Positions 7,797 through 16,483 of a stretch of DNA of 64,000 nucleotides are shown one piece after another. A model generated the notes under the pieces. The model searched no databases and was not told the DNA's origin. It worked only from the letters and a program-made list of their open reading frames with translations. Position 1 is the first letter of the stretch. Each line of letters opens with the position of its first letter. Source of the DNA: Streptomyces broussonetiae (GTDB taxonomy: Bacteria; Actinomycetota; Actinomycetes; Streptomycetales; Streptomycetaceae). Position numbers and translations under genes: made by a program. The stretch spans positions 1,364,001 through 1,428,000 of the forward strand of contig NZ_CP047020.1 of NCBI RefSeq assembly GCF_009796285.1, given 5' to 3'.

Positions 7797-8948
7797 ATGA
7801 CCACCACCACACTCGAACACCCTCCTGTGGTCCCCAAGACCCCGGCCGCCCGGCTCGTCACCGGTGTCCTCGACATCGACACGCAGGGGAAGGGCCGGCT
7901 GCGGGCCACGAACCTCCTCTCCACCCCGGCCGACCCCCAGGTGCCGGCCGCCCTGATCCGGCGCCACGGGCTGCGCAGGGGCGACCTCGTCGAGGGCGCG
8001 CCGGGCGACCGGCGTGCGCTGACCGAGGTCACGCGCGTCGAGGGACGGGTTCTGGCCGATCCGCGCGCCCGGCGCCACTTCCACGACCTCACCCCGCTCC
8101 ACCCGCACGACCGCCTCCGCCTGGAACATCCCGGGTCGGGACCGGCCGGCCGGGTCACCGACCTCCTCGCGCCGGTCGGCAAGGGCCAGCGCGGGCTCGT
8201 CGTGGCCCCGCCCAAGAGCGGCAAGACGGTGCTGCTGCAGCAGCTCGCCGCCGCCGTGGCCGGCAACCACCCCGAGTGCCGGCTGATGGTGCTGCTGCTG
8301 GACGAGCGGCCCGAGGAGGTCACCGAGATGCGTCGCTCGGTGCGCGGCGAGGTGTACGCCTCGACCTTCGACCGGGCCGCCAAGGAGCACATCGCGCTGG
8401 CCGAACTCGTCGTCGAACGGGCCAAACGCCTGGTGGAGGCGGGCGAGGACGTCGTCCTCCTGCTGGATTCACTGACCCGGCTGTGCCGGGCCCACAACAA
8501 CGCCTCCGCCGCCGGCGGACGCACCCTGAGCGGCGGTGTCGACGCGGGCGCGCTGCTCGGGCCCAAGCGGTTCTTCGGTGCCGCCCGGCAGGCCGAGGAG
8601 GGGGGCTCGCTCACCATCCTCGCCACCGTGCTGGTGGACACCGGTTCCCGCGCCGACCAGTACTACTTCGAGGAGCTGAAGAGCACGGGCAACATGGAGC
8701 TGCGCCTCGACCGCGAAGCCGCCGCCCGGCGTCTCTTCCCCGCTGTGGACATCGACGCCACCGGCACCCGCCGCGAGGAACTCCTGCTCACACCGGCGGA
8801 GTTGACCGTCGTACACGGCCTGCGCCGCGCCCTGCGCACCCGGGAGGGCGGTCCGTCCGGCCTGGAGACCCTACTGGAGCGGCTGCGTGCCACCCCCGAC
8901 AACGCCACGTTCCTGCGCCAGATCCGGCCCACCCTGCCGACCGGCTGA
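7797..8948 (+). CDS. short divergent Rho-like transcription terminator paralogue
   Basis: 383 residues, shorter than E. coli Rho (419) and far shorter than typical actinobacterial housekeeping Rho. The helicase core is intact: Walker A APPKSGKT (137-144), catalytic LLDERPEEVTEM, Walker B VVLLLDSLTRL, the Q-loop region GRTLSGGVDAG, KRFFGAARQAEEGGSLTI and the arginine-bearing GTRREEL. The N-terminal cold-shock fold is recognisable (TGVLDIDTQGKGRLR to IRRHGLRRGDLVEG). However, the RNA-contacting Phe62 and Phe64 of E. coli correspond to Lys32 and Arg34, and Tyr80 to Gln48. Ser296 sits where E. coli has Gly337. It should be an RNA-dependent ATPase with altered primary-site specificity. It is an accessory paralogue unless the genome lacks another Rho. 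The ATG was chosen over upstream starts because the Rho homology begins here. Confidence 0.88.
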   Translation: MTTTTLEHPPVVPKTPAARLVTGVLDIDTQGKGRLRATNLLSTPADPQVPAALIRRHGLRRGDLVEGAPGDRRALTEVTRVEGRVLADPRARRHFHDLTPLHPHDRLRLEHPGSGPAGRVTDLLAPVGKGQRGLVVAPPKSGKTVLLQQLAAAVAGNHPECRLMVLLLDERPEEVTEMRRSVRGEVYASTFDRAAKEHIALAELVVERAKRLVEAGEDVVLLLDSLTRLCRAHNNASAAGGRTLSGGVDAGALLGPKRFFGAARQAEEGGSLTILATVLVDTGSRADQYYFEELKSTGNMELRLDREAAARRLFPAVDIDATGTRREELLLTPAELTVVHGLRRALRTREGGPSGLETLLERLRATPDNATFLRQIRPTLPTG

Positions 8949-9049
8949 CCACGGCTCACGGCCGGGGAATGCCTCGTCCGGGTTACCTGCATGGGCCGAA
9001 CGGACCCGACGGCGCGAGGAACCGCAGACTCGTTCCTACGTTGATTCGT

Positions 9050-10204
9050 ATGATTAACGCACTTTCTCATCGGGCGGCGGTATCGGCCTGTTCCCTGTGT
9101 GTGGCGGGAGTGCTGGCCCTCGGTCCGGCCACCGCCTTCGCCGGTGAGCCCGCCCCGCCCGGCCCCCGGCCGGCGATGCCGGAAGCGTCCCTGCTCTACC
9201 GCTCCGGCACGCAGGTCCGGCCGCACCGGGACGCGCCCGAGGTGCCGCAGGTCTCGGCACTGTCCTGGCTGGTGGCCGACGCCGGCAACGGGGATGTGCT
9301 GGCCGCGAGCGGCGCCCACCGCAGGCTGCCGCCCGCCAGCACCCTCAAGACGCTGTTCGCCCTCACCGTGCTGCCCAGGCTGCCGGGCGGGATGCGGCAC
9401 ACCGTGCGCCGCGAGGAGCTGGCGGACATCGGCCAGGGCAGCAGCCTGGTCGGCATCAAGGAGGATCACACCTACCAGGTGGCCGACCTGTGGCGCGGGG
9501 TCTTCCTCAGATCCGGCAACGACGCCGTCCATGTGCTCGCCTCCATGGCCGGCGGCTGGGGTGCCACGGCCACGCAGATGCAGACCAAGGCCCGCTCGCT
9601 CGGCGCCCCGGACACCCACGTCGTCTCCCCCGACGGCTACGACGCGGACGGCCAGGTGTCCTCCGCCTACGATCTGGCGATCTTCGGCCGGGAGGGGCTG
9701 CGCAACCCCGACTTCGCCCGCTACTGCTCCACCGCCCAGGCCACGTTCCCCGGCGACGGCTGGTCGTTCGGCATCCAGAACACCAACCGCCTGCTGACCG
9801 GCGCCAACGGCGTGAAGCCGTATCCGGGGCTGCTCGGCATCAAGAACGGCTACACCAGCAACGCGGGCAACACCCTCGTGGCCGCCGCCCGCCGGGGCGG
9901 CCGCACACTCGTGGTGACCGTGATGAACCCTCAGGGCGGTGGGTCCGTGTACGGCGAGGCCCGCCAGTTGCTCGACTGGGGCTTCGACGCGGCCGGCCGG
10001 GTGGATCCGGTCGGCTCGCTGGACGCGTTGCGCGCCAAGCCCCGCCCGGCCAGGCCGCCGGCCGTCCCGGTGGCCGCAGCCGCGTCACAGGCTCCCGCCA
10101 ACGGCGTGGACTGGCCGGCCGCGCTCGTCGCGGGGCTCGCAGGGCTCGGCGCCGGGGTCATCACCGTGTTCCTGCGGACCAGGGGCAAGGCGGCGCGCGG
10201 CTGA
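9050..10204 (+). CDS. D-alanyl-D-alanine carboxypeptidase (S11 family), exported and membrane-anchored
   Basis: 384 residues. An N-terminal signal peptide (cleavage likely near ATAFAGEP, residue 32) is followed by the penicillin-binding S11 domain: STLK with Ser97 and Lys100, SGN at 155-157, and KNG at 265-267 in place of the more usual KTG. It trims the terminal D-Ala from peptidoglycan pentapeptides outside the cell. After a Pro/Ala-rich linker a single membrane segment (about residues 355-376) and a short basic tail anchor the C-terminus. The ATG is preferred to a TTG three codons upstream. The 3' half is overlapped on the opposite strand by the end of the mannosyltransferase frame. Confidence 0.92.
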   Translation: MINALSHRAAVSACSLCVAGVLALGPATAFAGEPAPPGPRPAMPEASLLYRSGTQVRPHRDAPEVPQVSALSWLVADAGNGDVLAASGAHRRLPPASTLKTLFALTVLPRLPGGMRHTVRREELADIGQGSSLVGIKEDHTYQVADLWRGVFLRSGNDAVHVLASMAGGWGATATQMQTKARSLGAPDTHVVSPDGYDADGQVSSAYDLAIFGREGLRNPDFARYCSTAQATFPGDGWSFGIQNTNRLLTGANGVKPYPGLLGIKNGYTSNAGNTLVAAARRGGRTLVVTVMNPQGGGSVYGEARQLLDWGFDAAGRVDPVGSLDALRAKPRPARPPAVPVAAAASQAPANGVDWPAALVAGLAGLGAGVITVFLRTRGKAARG

Positions 10205-11322
10205 CCCGTCGGCAGACCGAGCAGCAGGCCCAGCGTGATCCATGTGTAGGTGTTGCTGCCGAGGAACCCGCCGATGCCGAAGGAGCCGTCGTACCAGAGC
10301 CACACCACGCTCGTGCACAGCACCGCGTACAGGGCGCCCGCGAGCCGCGGGCGCCCGGCGCGGACCAGCACCACGAAGGACGGCAGCAGCCACACCAGGT
10401 GGTGCACCCAGGTGATCGGGCTGACCAGGCACGCCGTCGCCCCGGTGAGCGCGAACGCCGCCGTCCAGTCACCGGACTTCACCGCCCCTCGGGCCCGCCA
10501 GGCCCAGACACACAGTGTCAGCAGGACCACCGCCGCCCACATCGGGCGGCCGGTCTCGCCGAGGCGGGCCAGCACCCCCTGGAGCGACTGGTTCGACACA
10601 TAGTCGAGCCGGCCCACCCGGCTGGTGTCCCACAGCGCCTCGGTCCAGTAGAAGCGGGACGCCCGCGGATCCGCCCAGGCCGCCAGCGCGGTCGCCACGG
10701 CGGCCACGGCCGTCGCGATCCCGGCCGCCCGGCGCCGCCCGGCGAGCAGCAGCAGGCCGATGAACAGGGCGGGCGTCAGCTTCACCGCTGCGGCGAGCCC
10801 GATCCCTGCGCCCGCCCAGCGGCCCCGGCCGGTGCTCAGCAGCCAGGAGTCGCCGAGGACGAGGGCGAGCAGCACCAGGTTCACCTGGCCGAAGCTGAAG
10901 GTGTCGCGCAGCGGCTCGAACAGCGCGAGCAGGCACAGGACGAGCGACCAGCGGTACCAGCCGTGCCGCCGCCAGCCGGGACCGGCCAGGATCCGCAGGA
11001 CCACCGCCAGCGCAGCCAGGTTCACCAGGAGCGAGAGCACGATCGCGGTGTTCCGGCCCAGCGGGGCCAGCGGCAGCATGGTGAGGGCGGCGAACGGCGG
11101 ATAGGTGAAGCCGTACGAGGTGCCGGGCACCCGGTAGTCGTAGATCCGGCCGCCGTGGTGCACCCAGGTGTGCACGGTCCCGTAGTAGACACGCAGGTCG
11201 AAGAAGTCGCGCAGCAGCGGCACGGTCGCCGTGAAGACGGTGACCGCGGCGGCGAGGACGAGGACCAGCAGCAGCCGCCATCTGGCCGTACGCGGCCAGA
11301 CGGGCCCGGTCAGCGCGGTCAC
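9931..11322 (-). CDS. polytopic glycosyltransferase, GT87 / DUF2029 family (mannosyltransferase-like)
   Basis: 463 residues with about ten hydrophobic membrane segments. The early catalytic acidic loop follows LLRDFFDLRVYY, and FTYPPFAALTMLPLA and SFGQVNLVLLALVLGD match the polyprenol-phosphate-mannose-dependent GT87 family. Members add mannose on the outer face of the membrane to lipid-linked glycans. The GTG start overlaps the stop of the upstream mannosyltransferase gene (GTGA), so the two are translationally coupled. The last ~95 codons, after LLLGLPTGQP, are Ala/Pro/Ser-rich and lie antisense to the D,D-carboxypeptidase gene. Family members normally end near that point, so this tail may be a run-through created by loss of a stop. 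Confidence 0.82.
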   Translation of the reverse strand: MTALTGPVWPRTARWRLLLVLVLAAAVTVFTATVPLLRDFFDLRVYYGTVHTWVHHGGRIYDYRVPGTSYGFTYPPFAALTMLPLAPLGRNTAIVLSLLVNLAALAVVLRILAGPGWRRHGWYRWSLVLCLLALFEPLRDTFSFGQVNLVLLALVLGDSWLLSTGRGRWAGAGIGLAAAVKLTPALFIGLLLLAGRRRAAGIATAVAAVATALAAWADPRASRFYWTEALWDTSRVGRLDYVSNQSLQGVLARLGETGRPMWAAVVLLTLCVWAWRARGAVKSGDWTAAFALTGATACLVSPITWVHHLVWLLPSFVVLVRAGRPRLAGALYAVLCTSVVWLWYDGSFGIGGFLGSNTYTWITLGLLLGLPTGQPRAALPLVRRNTVMTPAPSPASPATSAAGQSTPLAGACDAAAATGTAGGLAGRGLARNASSEPTGSTRPAASKPQSSNWRASPYTDPPP

Positions 11323-12731
11323 GCCGTGCGTCCCGGTGCCGGGGCCTGCGCCGCCTGGTGGGCCTGCCACAGCACGACCACGCCCAGCAGCCCGCCGGAG
11401 ACGGCGAGCACGAACTGACCGAGGTCGGCGGGGCCGCCGCTGGGCAGAACGGCGAGGGCGAGAACACCGGCCAGAGCCGCGACCCGGTGCCGTACCGAGG
11501 TGTTGGGCGCGGCGGCGGCGATCAGGAACAGGCCCCAGAGCACGTACCAGGGGCGGATCGCCGGGCCGAACACGGCGACGGTCAGCAGGCTCAGCCCGAG
11601 TGCGTACACCGGTCTGAGCCGCAGCCGGAGCCATATCAGCGCCACGGCGACGGCGGTGGCGGCGAGGCCCAGCAGATGCCAGGCCGGTACGGCCAGCGGG
11701 GCGAGGCCGCTGCCGAGGTGCTGCAGCAGGGCGCCGGTGGCCCGGCCGAGCAGGCTGGTCAGGGCCCAGTTCTGCGGCGAGACCGGGGTGGTGAGAGCGC
11801 CGATCCAGCCATAACCGGTACCGGCGACGGCGGTGGCCGCGATGGTGGTTACGGCGGAGACGGCCAGCGTGGTCAGGGCGGCGGGCACCGGGCGGCGACC
11901 GGCTCGGACCTGCAGGGCGAGCACCGCCAGGAGTCCGAGTGCGGCCGGTGCCTTGACCAGGGCGGCCAGGGTGACGAGGACGGCCGCGGCGACACCGCAG
12001 GCCAGCCGTCGGCTGCACGCGCCGACGAGGCCGAGCCCCAGCAGGCCGAGCATGAGTGCGTCATTGTGGGCGCCCGCGACCAGATGCAGCAGGACCAGCG
12101 GGTTGAGGGCGCCGAGCCAGAGGGCGGCGGCCGGGTCGGCGCCGCTGTGCCGGGCGAGGCGGGGCAGCGCCAGGGCCATGAGGCCCACGCCGAGCAGGGC
12201 GACCAGGCGCATGCCGAGCAGGCCGGCGGGCAGGGCGCCGCGGGTCAGGCCGGTCAGTGCGGAGGCGAGCCCCAAAAAGGCGGGGCCGTAGGGGGCGCCG
12301 GTGTGCTGCCACATGGGCGCGACCTCGTCGGCGAGCGGGCCGCCGAGCTGGTCGGGGCCGTGGGCGTAGACGTTGATGTGGGCGTCAACCATGGCGCCCT
12401 GCGCGAGATAGCTGTAGACGTCCCGGCTGAACAGCGGCGGGGCGAGCAGCAGCGGGGCCGCCCACACGGCCAGCACGAGCAGCAGGGCGCGCGGGCTGGG
12501 CGGCTGCGGTCCGCGCACCAGCCGGCCGAGCAGCACCCAGGCCGCTATCAGCAGGACGACGCCGAAGTAGACCCCGACCAGGCCGAGCGCCACCTGCACC
12601 GAGGCAGGGGCCAGCAGGTTCTGCACGGGCAGCGCACCGGCGCTCTCCCCGCCCAGCGCGAGAAAGGCCGTACCGGCCAGCCCGAGCAACTGGCAGCGGC
12701 GGAGATCGATGGGGAATGCCATGGCCAACAC
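11319..12731 (-). CDS. polyprenol-phosphomannose-dependent alpha-mannosyltransferase, MptB-like
   Basis: 470 residues, strongly hydrophobic with about twelve membrane segments. A first extracytoplasmic loop contains PPLFSRDVYSYLAQGAM and NVYAHGPDQLGG; its Asp matches the catalytic acid of GT-C fold enzymes. HNDALMLGLLGLGLVGA and AIRPWYVLWGL are further MptB/CptA-type signatures. In mycobacteria and corynebacteria MptB extends the lipomannan core; a Streptomyces homologue would act on a mannosylated lipid or protein-linked glycan. The start may be the GTG given or an ATG three codons later; neither has a strong ribosome-binding site. It is coupled to the following GT87 gene. Confidence 0.82.
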   Translation of the reverse strand: MLAMAFPIDLRRCQLLGLAGTAFLALGGESAGALPVQNLLAPASVQVALGLVGVYFGVVLLIAAWVLLGRLVRGPQPPSPRALLLVLAVWAAPLLLAPPLFSRDVYSYLAQGAMVDAHINVYAHGPDQLGGPLADEVAPMWQHTGAPYGPAFLGLASALTGLTRGALPAGLLGMRLVALLGVGLMALALPRLARHSGADPAAALWLGALNPLVLLHLVAGAHNDALMLGLLGLGLVGACSRRLACGVAAAVLVTLAALVKAPAALGLLAVLALQVRAGRRPVPAALTTLAVSAVTTIAATAVAGTGYGWIGALTTPVSPQNWALTSLLGRATGALLQHLGSGLAPLAVPAWHLLGLAATAVAVALIWLRLRLRPVYALGLSLLTVAVFGPAIRPWYVLWGLFLIAAAAPNTSVRHRVAALAGVLALAVLPSGGPADLGQFVLAVSGGLLGVVVLWQAHQAAQAPAPGRTA

Positions 12732-12967
12732 TGGTTCAGCGTGTCAACGCCGGGTGGCTGGAAGGCGACGCTCCACTCACCTGCGGGCGGCCCGCACGTG
12801 ACCGGAGTGTGAGCAACGACGTCTTCCGCACGACCGGAGGTCACCCGGGCCCGCCCACCGAGGGACAACCGTGCCCGTCCCGGTCCACCGGTCCGGCCCG
12901 GTCCATCGGCTCCTCCCGCCCGTTGTGCACCGCCGTGCGGCTCTGGAGGAGTTCGCGCTGTGGTCGC

Positions 12968-13906
12968 TCAGAACACCGACAGGCCCGTAAGCGTCGTGAA
13001 CCGGTCGAGGGCCGCCACCCCCGCCACCGAGTTGCCGCGTTCGTCCAGACCCGGGCTCCACACGCACAGCGTGCACCGGCCCGGTACGACGGCGATGATG
13101 CCGCCGCCGACGCCGCTCTTGCCGGGCAGACCCACGCGATAGGCGAAGTCGCCCGCCGCGTCGTACGTCCCACAGGTCAGCATCACGGCGTTGACCTGCT
13201 TGGCCTGGCTGCGGGTGAGCAGTCGGCCGCCGTCGGCGCGGATGCCGTGCCGGGCGAGGAAGCCGGTGGCGAGGGCCAGGTCGGCGCAGGAGGCGGAGAC
13301 GGAACACTGCCGGAAGTACTGGTCGAGCAGGACCGTCACGTCGTTGTCGATGTTGCCGTAGGACGCCATGAAGTGGGCGAGCGCGGCGTTGCGGTCGCCG
13401 TGGGTGGTCTCGGAGGCGGCGACCTCCAGGTCGAAGTCCAGGCCGGCGTTGCCGCTCTCGGCGCGCAGGAACTCCAGCAGCTCTCCGGCCGCGTCGCCGC
13501 TACGGGTCTGGAGGCGGTCGGTGACGACGAGCGCACCGGCGTTGATGAAAGGATTCCGCGGAATGCCGTTCTCGTACTCCAGCTGGACGAGGGAGTTGAA
13601 GGGGTTGCCGGAGGGCTCTCGGCCCACGTGCTCCCAGAGTTCGTCGCCCTCGCGGGCCAGGTCCAGGGCGAGCGTGAAGACCTTGGTGATCGACTGCGTG
13701 GAGAACGGCTGCCGCCACTCCCCCACCCCGTACACCGTGCCGTCCAGCTCGGCGACCGCCATGCCGAAGCTGCGGGGATCGCAGGCGGCGAGGGCCGGGA
13801 TGTAGTCGGCGGGACGGCCGCGGCCGGGGGTGCGGCCCATCTCCTCGGCGATGCGCTCCAGGACCGGCAGGAAGGTGTGGGACGACGTCGTTGTCATGAT
13901 CGCCAT
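12968..13906 (-). CDS. glsA: glutaminase A
   Basis: 312 residues, the normal size for bacterial glutaminase, which converts glutamine to glutamate and ammonia by a serine-dependent beta-lactamase-like fold. The catalytic pair is SITK (Ser72, Lys75) inside FSTQSITKVF. EYENGIPRNPFINAGAL, DRNAALAHFMASYGN and GLPGKSGVGGGI are further family signatures. GGGAGG lies five bases before the first ATG, which decides against a second ATG three codons in. It is the last gene of the amino-acid-utilisation operon, 50 bases after the aspartase gene. Its glutamate product complements the asparagine-to-aspartate-to-fumarate steps encoded before it. Confidence 0.95.
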   Translation of the reverse strand: MAIMTTTSSHTFLPVLERIAEEMGRTPGRGRPADYIPALAACDPRSFGMAVAELDGTVYGVGEWRQPFSTQSITKVFTLALDLAREGDELWEHVGREPSGNPFNSLVQLEYENGIPRNPFINAGALVVTDRLQTRSGDAAGELLEFLRAESGNAGLDFDLEVAASETTHGDRNAALAHFMASYGNIDNDVTVLLDQYFRQCSVSASCADLALATGFLARHGIRADGGRLLTRSQAKQVNAVMLTCGTYDAAGDFAYRVGLPGKSGVGGGIIAVVPGRCTLCVWSPGLDERGNSVAGVAALDRFTTLTGLSVF

Positions 13907-13956
13907 TGTGCCTCCCGCTCGGTCCCGGAACGTAATCGAGTGCGCGTTGCCGCAGG

Positions 13957-15366
13957 TCAGGCCAGGGATGCCCCCTGGCCCGCGACGACCTCGGGTCGCA
14001 GCAGGTCGGCGAGCCGGTCGGCCGGCAGCAGCCCCTTCTCCAGCACCAGTTCGGCCACGCCGCGGCCCGTGACGAGGGCCTCCTTGGCGATGTCGGTCGC
14101 CGCCGTGTAGCCGATGTGCGGGTTGAGCGCGGTGACCAGGCCGATGGAGTTCTCCACGGTCGCGCGCAGCCGCTCGGTGTTGGCGGTGATGCCGTTCACG
14201 CAGCGCTCGGCCAGCGTCAGGCAGGCGCTCTGCAGATGCGTGATCGACTCCGACAGGGAGTGCAGGATGATCGGCTCGAAGGCGTTGAGCTGGAGCTGTC
14301 CGGCTTCGGCGGCCATGGTGATGGCGACGTCGTTGCCGATCACCTCGAAAGCGACCTGATTGACCACCTCGGGGATCACGGGGTTGACCTTGCCCGGCAT
14401 GATCGACGAACCGGCCTGCACCGGCGGCAGGTTGATCTCGCCGAGACCCGCGCGCGGACCGGAGGAGAGCAGGCGCAGGTCGTTGCAGCTCTTGGAGAGC
14501 TTGACCGCGATCCGCTTGAGCACGCCGGACATCTGGACGAAGGCCCCGCAGTCCTGGGTGGCCTCGACCAGGTTGGCCGCGGTGACCAGCGGCAGCCCGG
14601 TGATCGCGGCCAGGTGACGGCGGGCCGCCTCGGCGTAGCCGGCGGGCGCGTTGAGTCCCGTACCGATCGCCGTGGCACCGAGGTTGATCTCATGGATCAA
14701 CTCGACGGCCTCGGCAAGACGGCTGCGGTCCTCCTCGATCATGACGGCGAACGCGGAGAACTCCTGCCCGAGCGTCATCGGCACGGCGTCCTGCAACTGC
14801 GTGCGGCCCATCTTGAGCACGTCACGGAACTCGACGGCCTTACGGGCGAACGAGTCCTGCAGTACAGCCATGGCCTTGAGCAGTCCACGTACCGCGAAAA
14901 CCGTCGCTATCTTGACGGCGGTCGGGTAGACGTCATTGGTTGACTGGCCCAGGTTGACATCCTCATTGGGATGCAGATGGGTGTACTGCCCCTTGTCGTG
15001 GCCGAGCAGTTCCAGCGCGCGGTTCGCCACGACCTCGTTGGCGTTCATGTTGGTGGATGTGCCGGCGCCGCCCTGGATGACGTCGACGACGAACTGGTCG
15101 TGCAGCCTGCCCGCGCGGATCTCCCGACAGGCGGCGACGATCGCCCGCGCCTTCTCGGGTGCCAGCAGCCCCAGTTCCTCGTTGGCGAGCGCGGCGGCCT
15201 CCTTGACGGCGGCCAGGGCGTCGATCAGATGCGGGTACGCGGAGATCGGCGTACCGGTGATGGGGAAGTTCTCGGTGGCCCGCAGGGTGTGCACACCCCA
15301 GTAGGCGTCGGCGGGTACGTCACGGTCGCCGAGCAGATCGTGCTCGCTGCGGGTGGCGGCGGTCAT
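13957..15366 (-). CDS. aspA: aspartate ammonia-lyase (aspartase)
   Basis: 469 residues. Aspartase/fumarase superfamily: GGAGTSTNMNANEV in the substrate pocket, LHPNEDVNLGQSTND, and the flexible catalytic loop GSSIMPGKVNPVIPEV. It deaminates L-aspartate to fumarate and ammonia. Aspartase rather than class II fumarase is favoured by the KTVxxSP-free N-terminus (LLGDRDVPADAYWGVHTLRA) and by the setting directly after an asparaginase. The gap to the asparaginase gene is 60 bases, and glutaminase follows 50 bases downstream, so co-transcription is likely. Confidence 0.92.
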   Translation of the reverse strand: MTAATRSEHDLLGDRDVPADAYWGVHTLRATENFPITGTPISAYPHLIDALAAVKEAAALANEELGLLAPEKARAIVAACREIRAGRLHDQFVVDVIQGGAGTSTNMNANEVVANRALELLGHDKGQYTHLHPNEDVNLGQSTNDVYPTAVKIATVFAVRGLLKAMAVLQDSFARKAVEFRDVLKMGRTQLQDAVPMTLGQEFSAFAVMIEEDRSRLAEAVELIHEINLGATAIGTGLNAPAGYAEAARRHLAAITGLPLVTAANLVEATQDCGAFVQMSGVLKRIAVKLSKSCNDLRLLSSGPRAGLGEINLPPVQAGSSIMPGKVNPVIPEVVNQVAFEVIGNDVAITMAAEAGQLQLNAFEPIILHSLSESITHLQSACLTLAERCVNGITANTERLRATVENSIGLVTALNPHIGYTAATDIAKEALVTGRGVAELVLEKGLLPADRLADLLRPEVVAGQGASLA

Positions 15367-15426
15367 GAGGGTTCGGATCCTCTTTTTCTGAGGGGGTGAG
15401 GGTGATCGGTGGTCAGTGAAGGCGCG

Positions 15427-16455
15427 CTACACGCACGCGGGCTGCGAAACGGGGTCCAGCGCACGAACAGCGCGCACGCACCCCACCGGCTCCCTGCCCC
15501 CGAGCAGCGGCTCACCCGCGAACTCGGTGAGCAATTCGGGGTCGACGCCCGCGCGGGCGAGCGCAGCCGACGCGACGGGTATGCGCGCGCGATTCGCCCC
15601 ATCGGCGATCTTCACGGCGACGGCCCGGCCATCGGGCAGGGCGGCGACCTGAACGCCCTCGAAGCCGTCCTTGGCCAGCAGCCCCGGCACGGCCCGCATC
15701 AGCGCGGCCACGTCACGGCCGGAGCCGGAAGCCATCTCGGCGTGCTCGCGCATGGCGTCGGCGACCTTGGCCTCGGGCGTGCCGGGGGCAGCGGAGGTGA
15801 TCCGGGACAGTGCGCGGGCGAGGCCGTGCAGGGAGATGGAGAACAGCGGCGCGCCGCAGCCGTCGACGGTGACCCGCGCGACCCGCTGGCCGGTCAGGTC
15901 CTCGACGACCTCCTGGATCGCCTGCTGGAGCGGGTGTTCCGGGTCGAGGTAGTCGGTCAGGGACCAGCCGTTGAGCCTGGCGGTCCACAGCATCGCCGCG
16001 TGCTTGCCGGAGCAGTTCTGGGCGAGCCGGGAGGGCAGGCGGCCCTCGCGGATCCAGGCGTCCCGGACGACCGGGTCGAACGGCATGTCCGGGACGTTGC
16101 GCAGGTCGTCCTCGGTGAGCCCGGCGAGTTCGAGGATGCGCCGGGTGCCTTCGAGGTGCCGCTCCTCGCCGGAGTGGCTGGCGGCGGCCAGCGACAGCAG
16201 CTCTCCGTCGAGCGGGAGTCCGGCCCGCAGCATCGCCACGGCCTGGAGGGGCTTGACGGCCGAGCGCGGATAGAAGGCGGCCTCGATGTCGCCGAGCTGG
16301 AACTCGACCGTGCCGTCGGCGCCGAGGACGACGACGGAGCCGTAGTGGATGCCCTCGACGACCCCGCCGCGGATGAGGTGGGCGACGGGGGCGTGGAGGG
16401 GCTCGCGGACGATGGGTGCGTCTGCGGGGGAACTGCTGTACATCACTGCCTGCAT
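15427..16455 (-). CDS. L-asparaginase, type II plant-like/Rhizobium AnsA family (PF06089)
   Basis: 342 residues of the asparaginase II family that is unrelated to E. coli AnsA/AnsB. Typical segments: VVVLGADGTVEFQLGD, YPRSAVKPLQAVAMLRAG with the Ser-x-x-Lys catalytic pair, AAASHSGEERHLEGT, NCSGKHAAMLWTA with conserved Cys and Lys, and DGCGAPLFSISLHGLA. It hydrolyses asparagine to aspartate and ammonia in the cytoplasm and feeds the aspartase encoded next. It starts 28 bases downstream of the permease gene. Assignment is firm at family level. Confidence 0.9.
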   Translation of the reverse strand: MQAVMYSSSPADAPIVREPLHAPVAHLIRGGVVEGIHYGSVVVLGADGTVEFQLGDIEAAFYPRSAVKPLQAVAMLRAGLPLDGELLSLAAASHSGEERHLEGTRRILELAGLTEDDLRNVPDMPFDPVVRDAWIREGRLPSRLAQNCSGKHAAMLWTARLNGWSLTDYLDPEHPLQQAIQEVVEDLTGQRVARVTVDGCGAPLFSISLHGLARALSRITSAAPGTPEAKVADAMREHAEMASGSGRDVAALMRAVPGLLAKDGFEGVQVAALPDGRAVAVKIADGANRARIPVASAALARAGVDPELLTEFAGEPLLGGREPVGCVRAVRALDPVSQPACV

Positions 16456-16483
16456 CGATGAGTTGGGGCGGCCGGTTCGCGGG

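Noticed and set aside
6210..8948. P450 next to a Rho paralogue as a bicyclomycin biosynthesis and self-resistance locus
   Set aside because: No cyclodipeptide synthase, 2-oxoglutarate oxygenases or transporter are adjacent, so a biosynthetic cluster is not supported.
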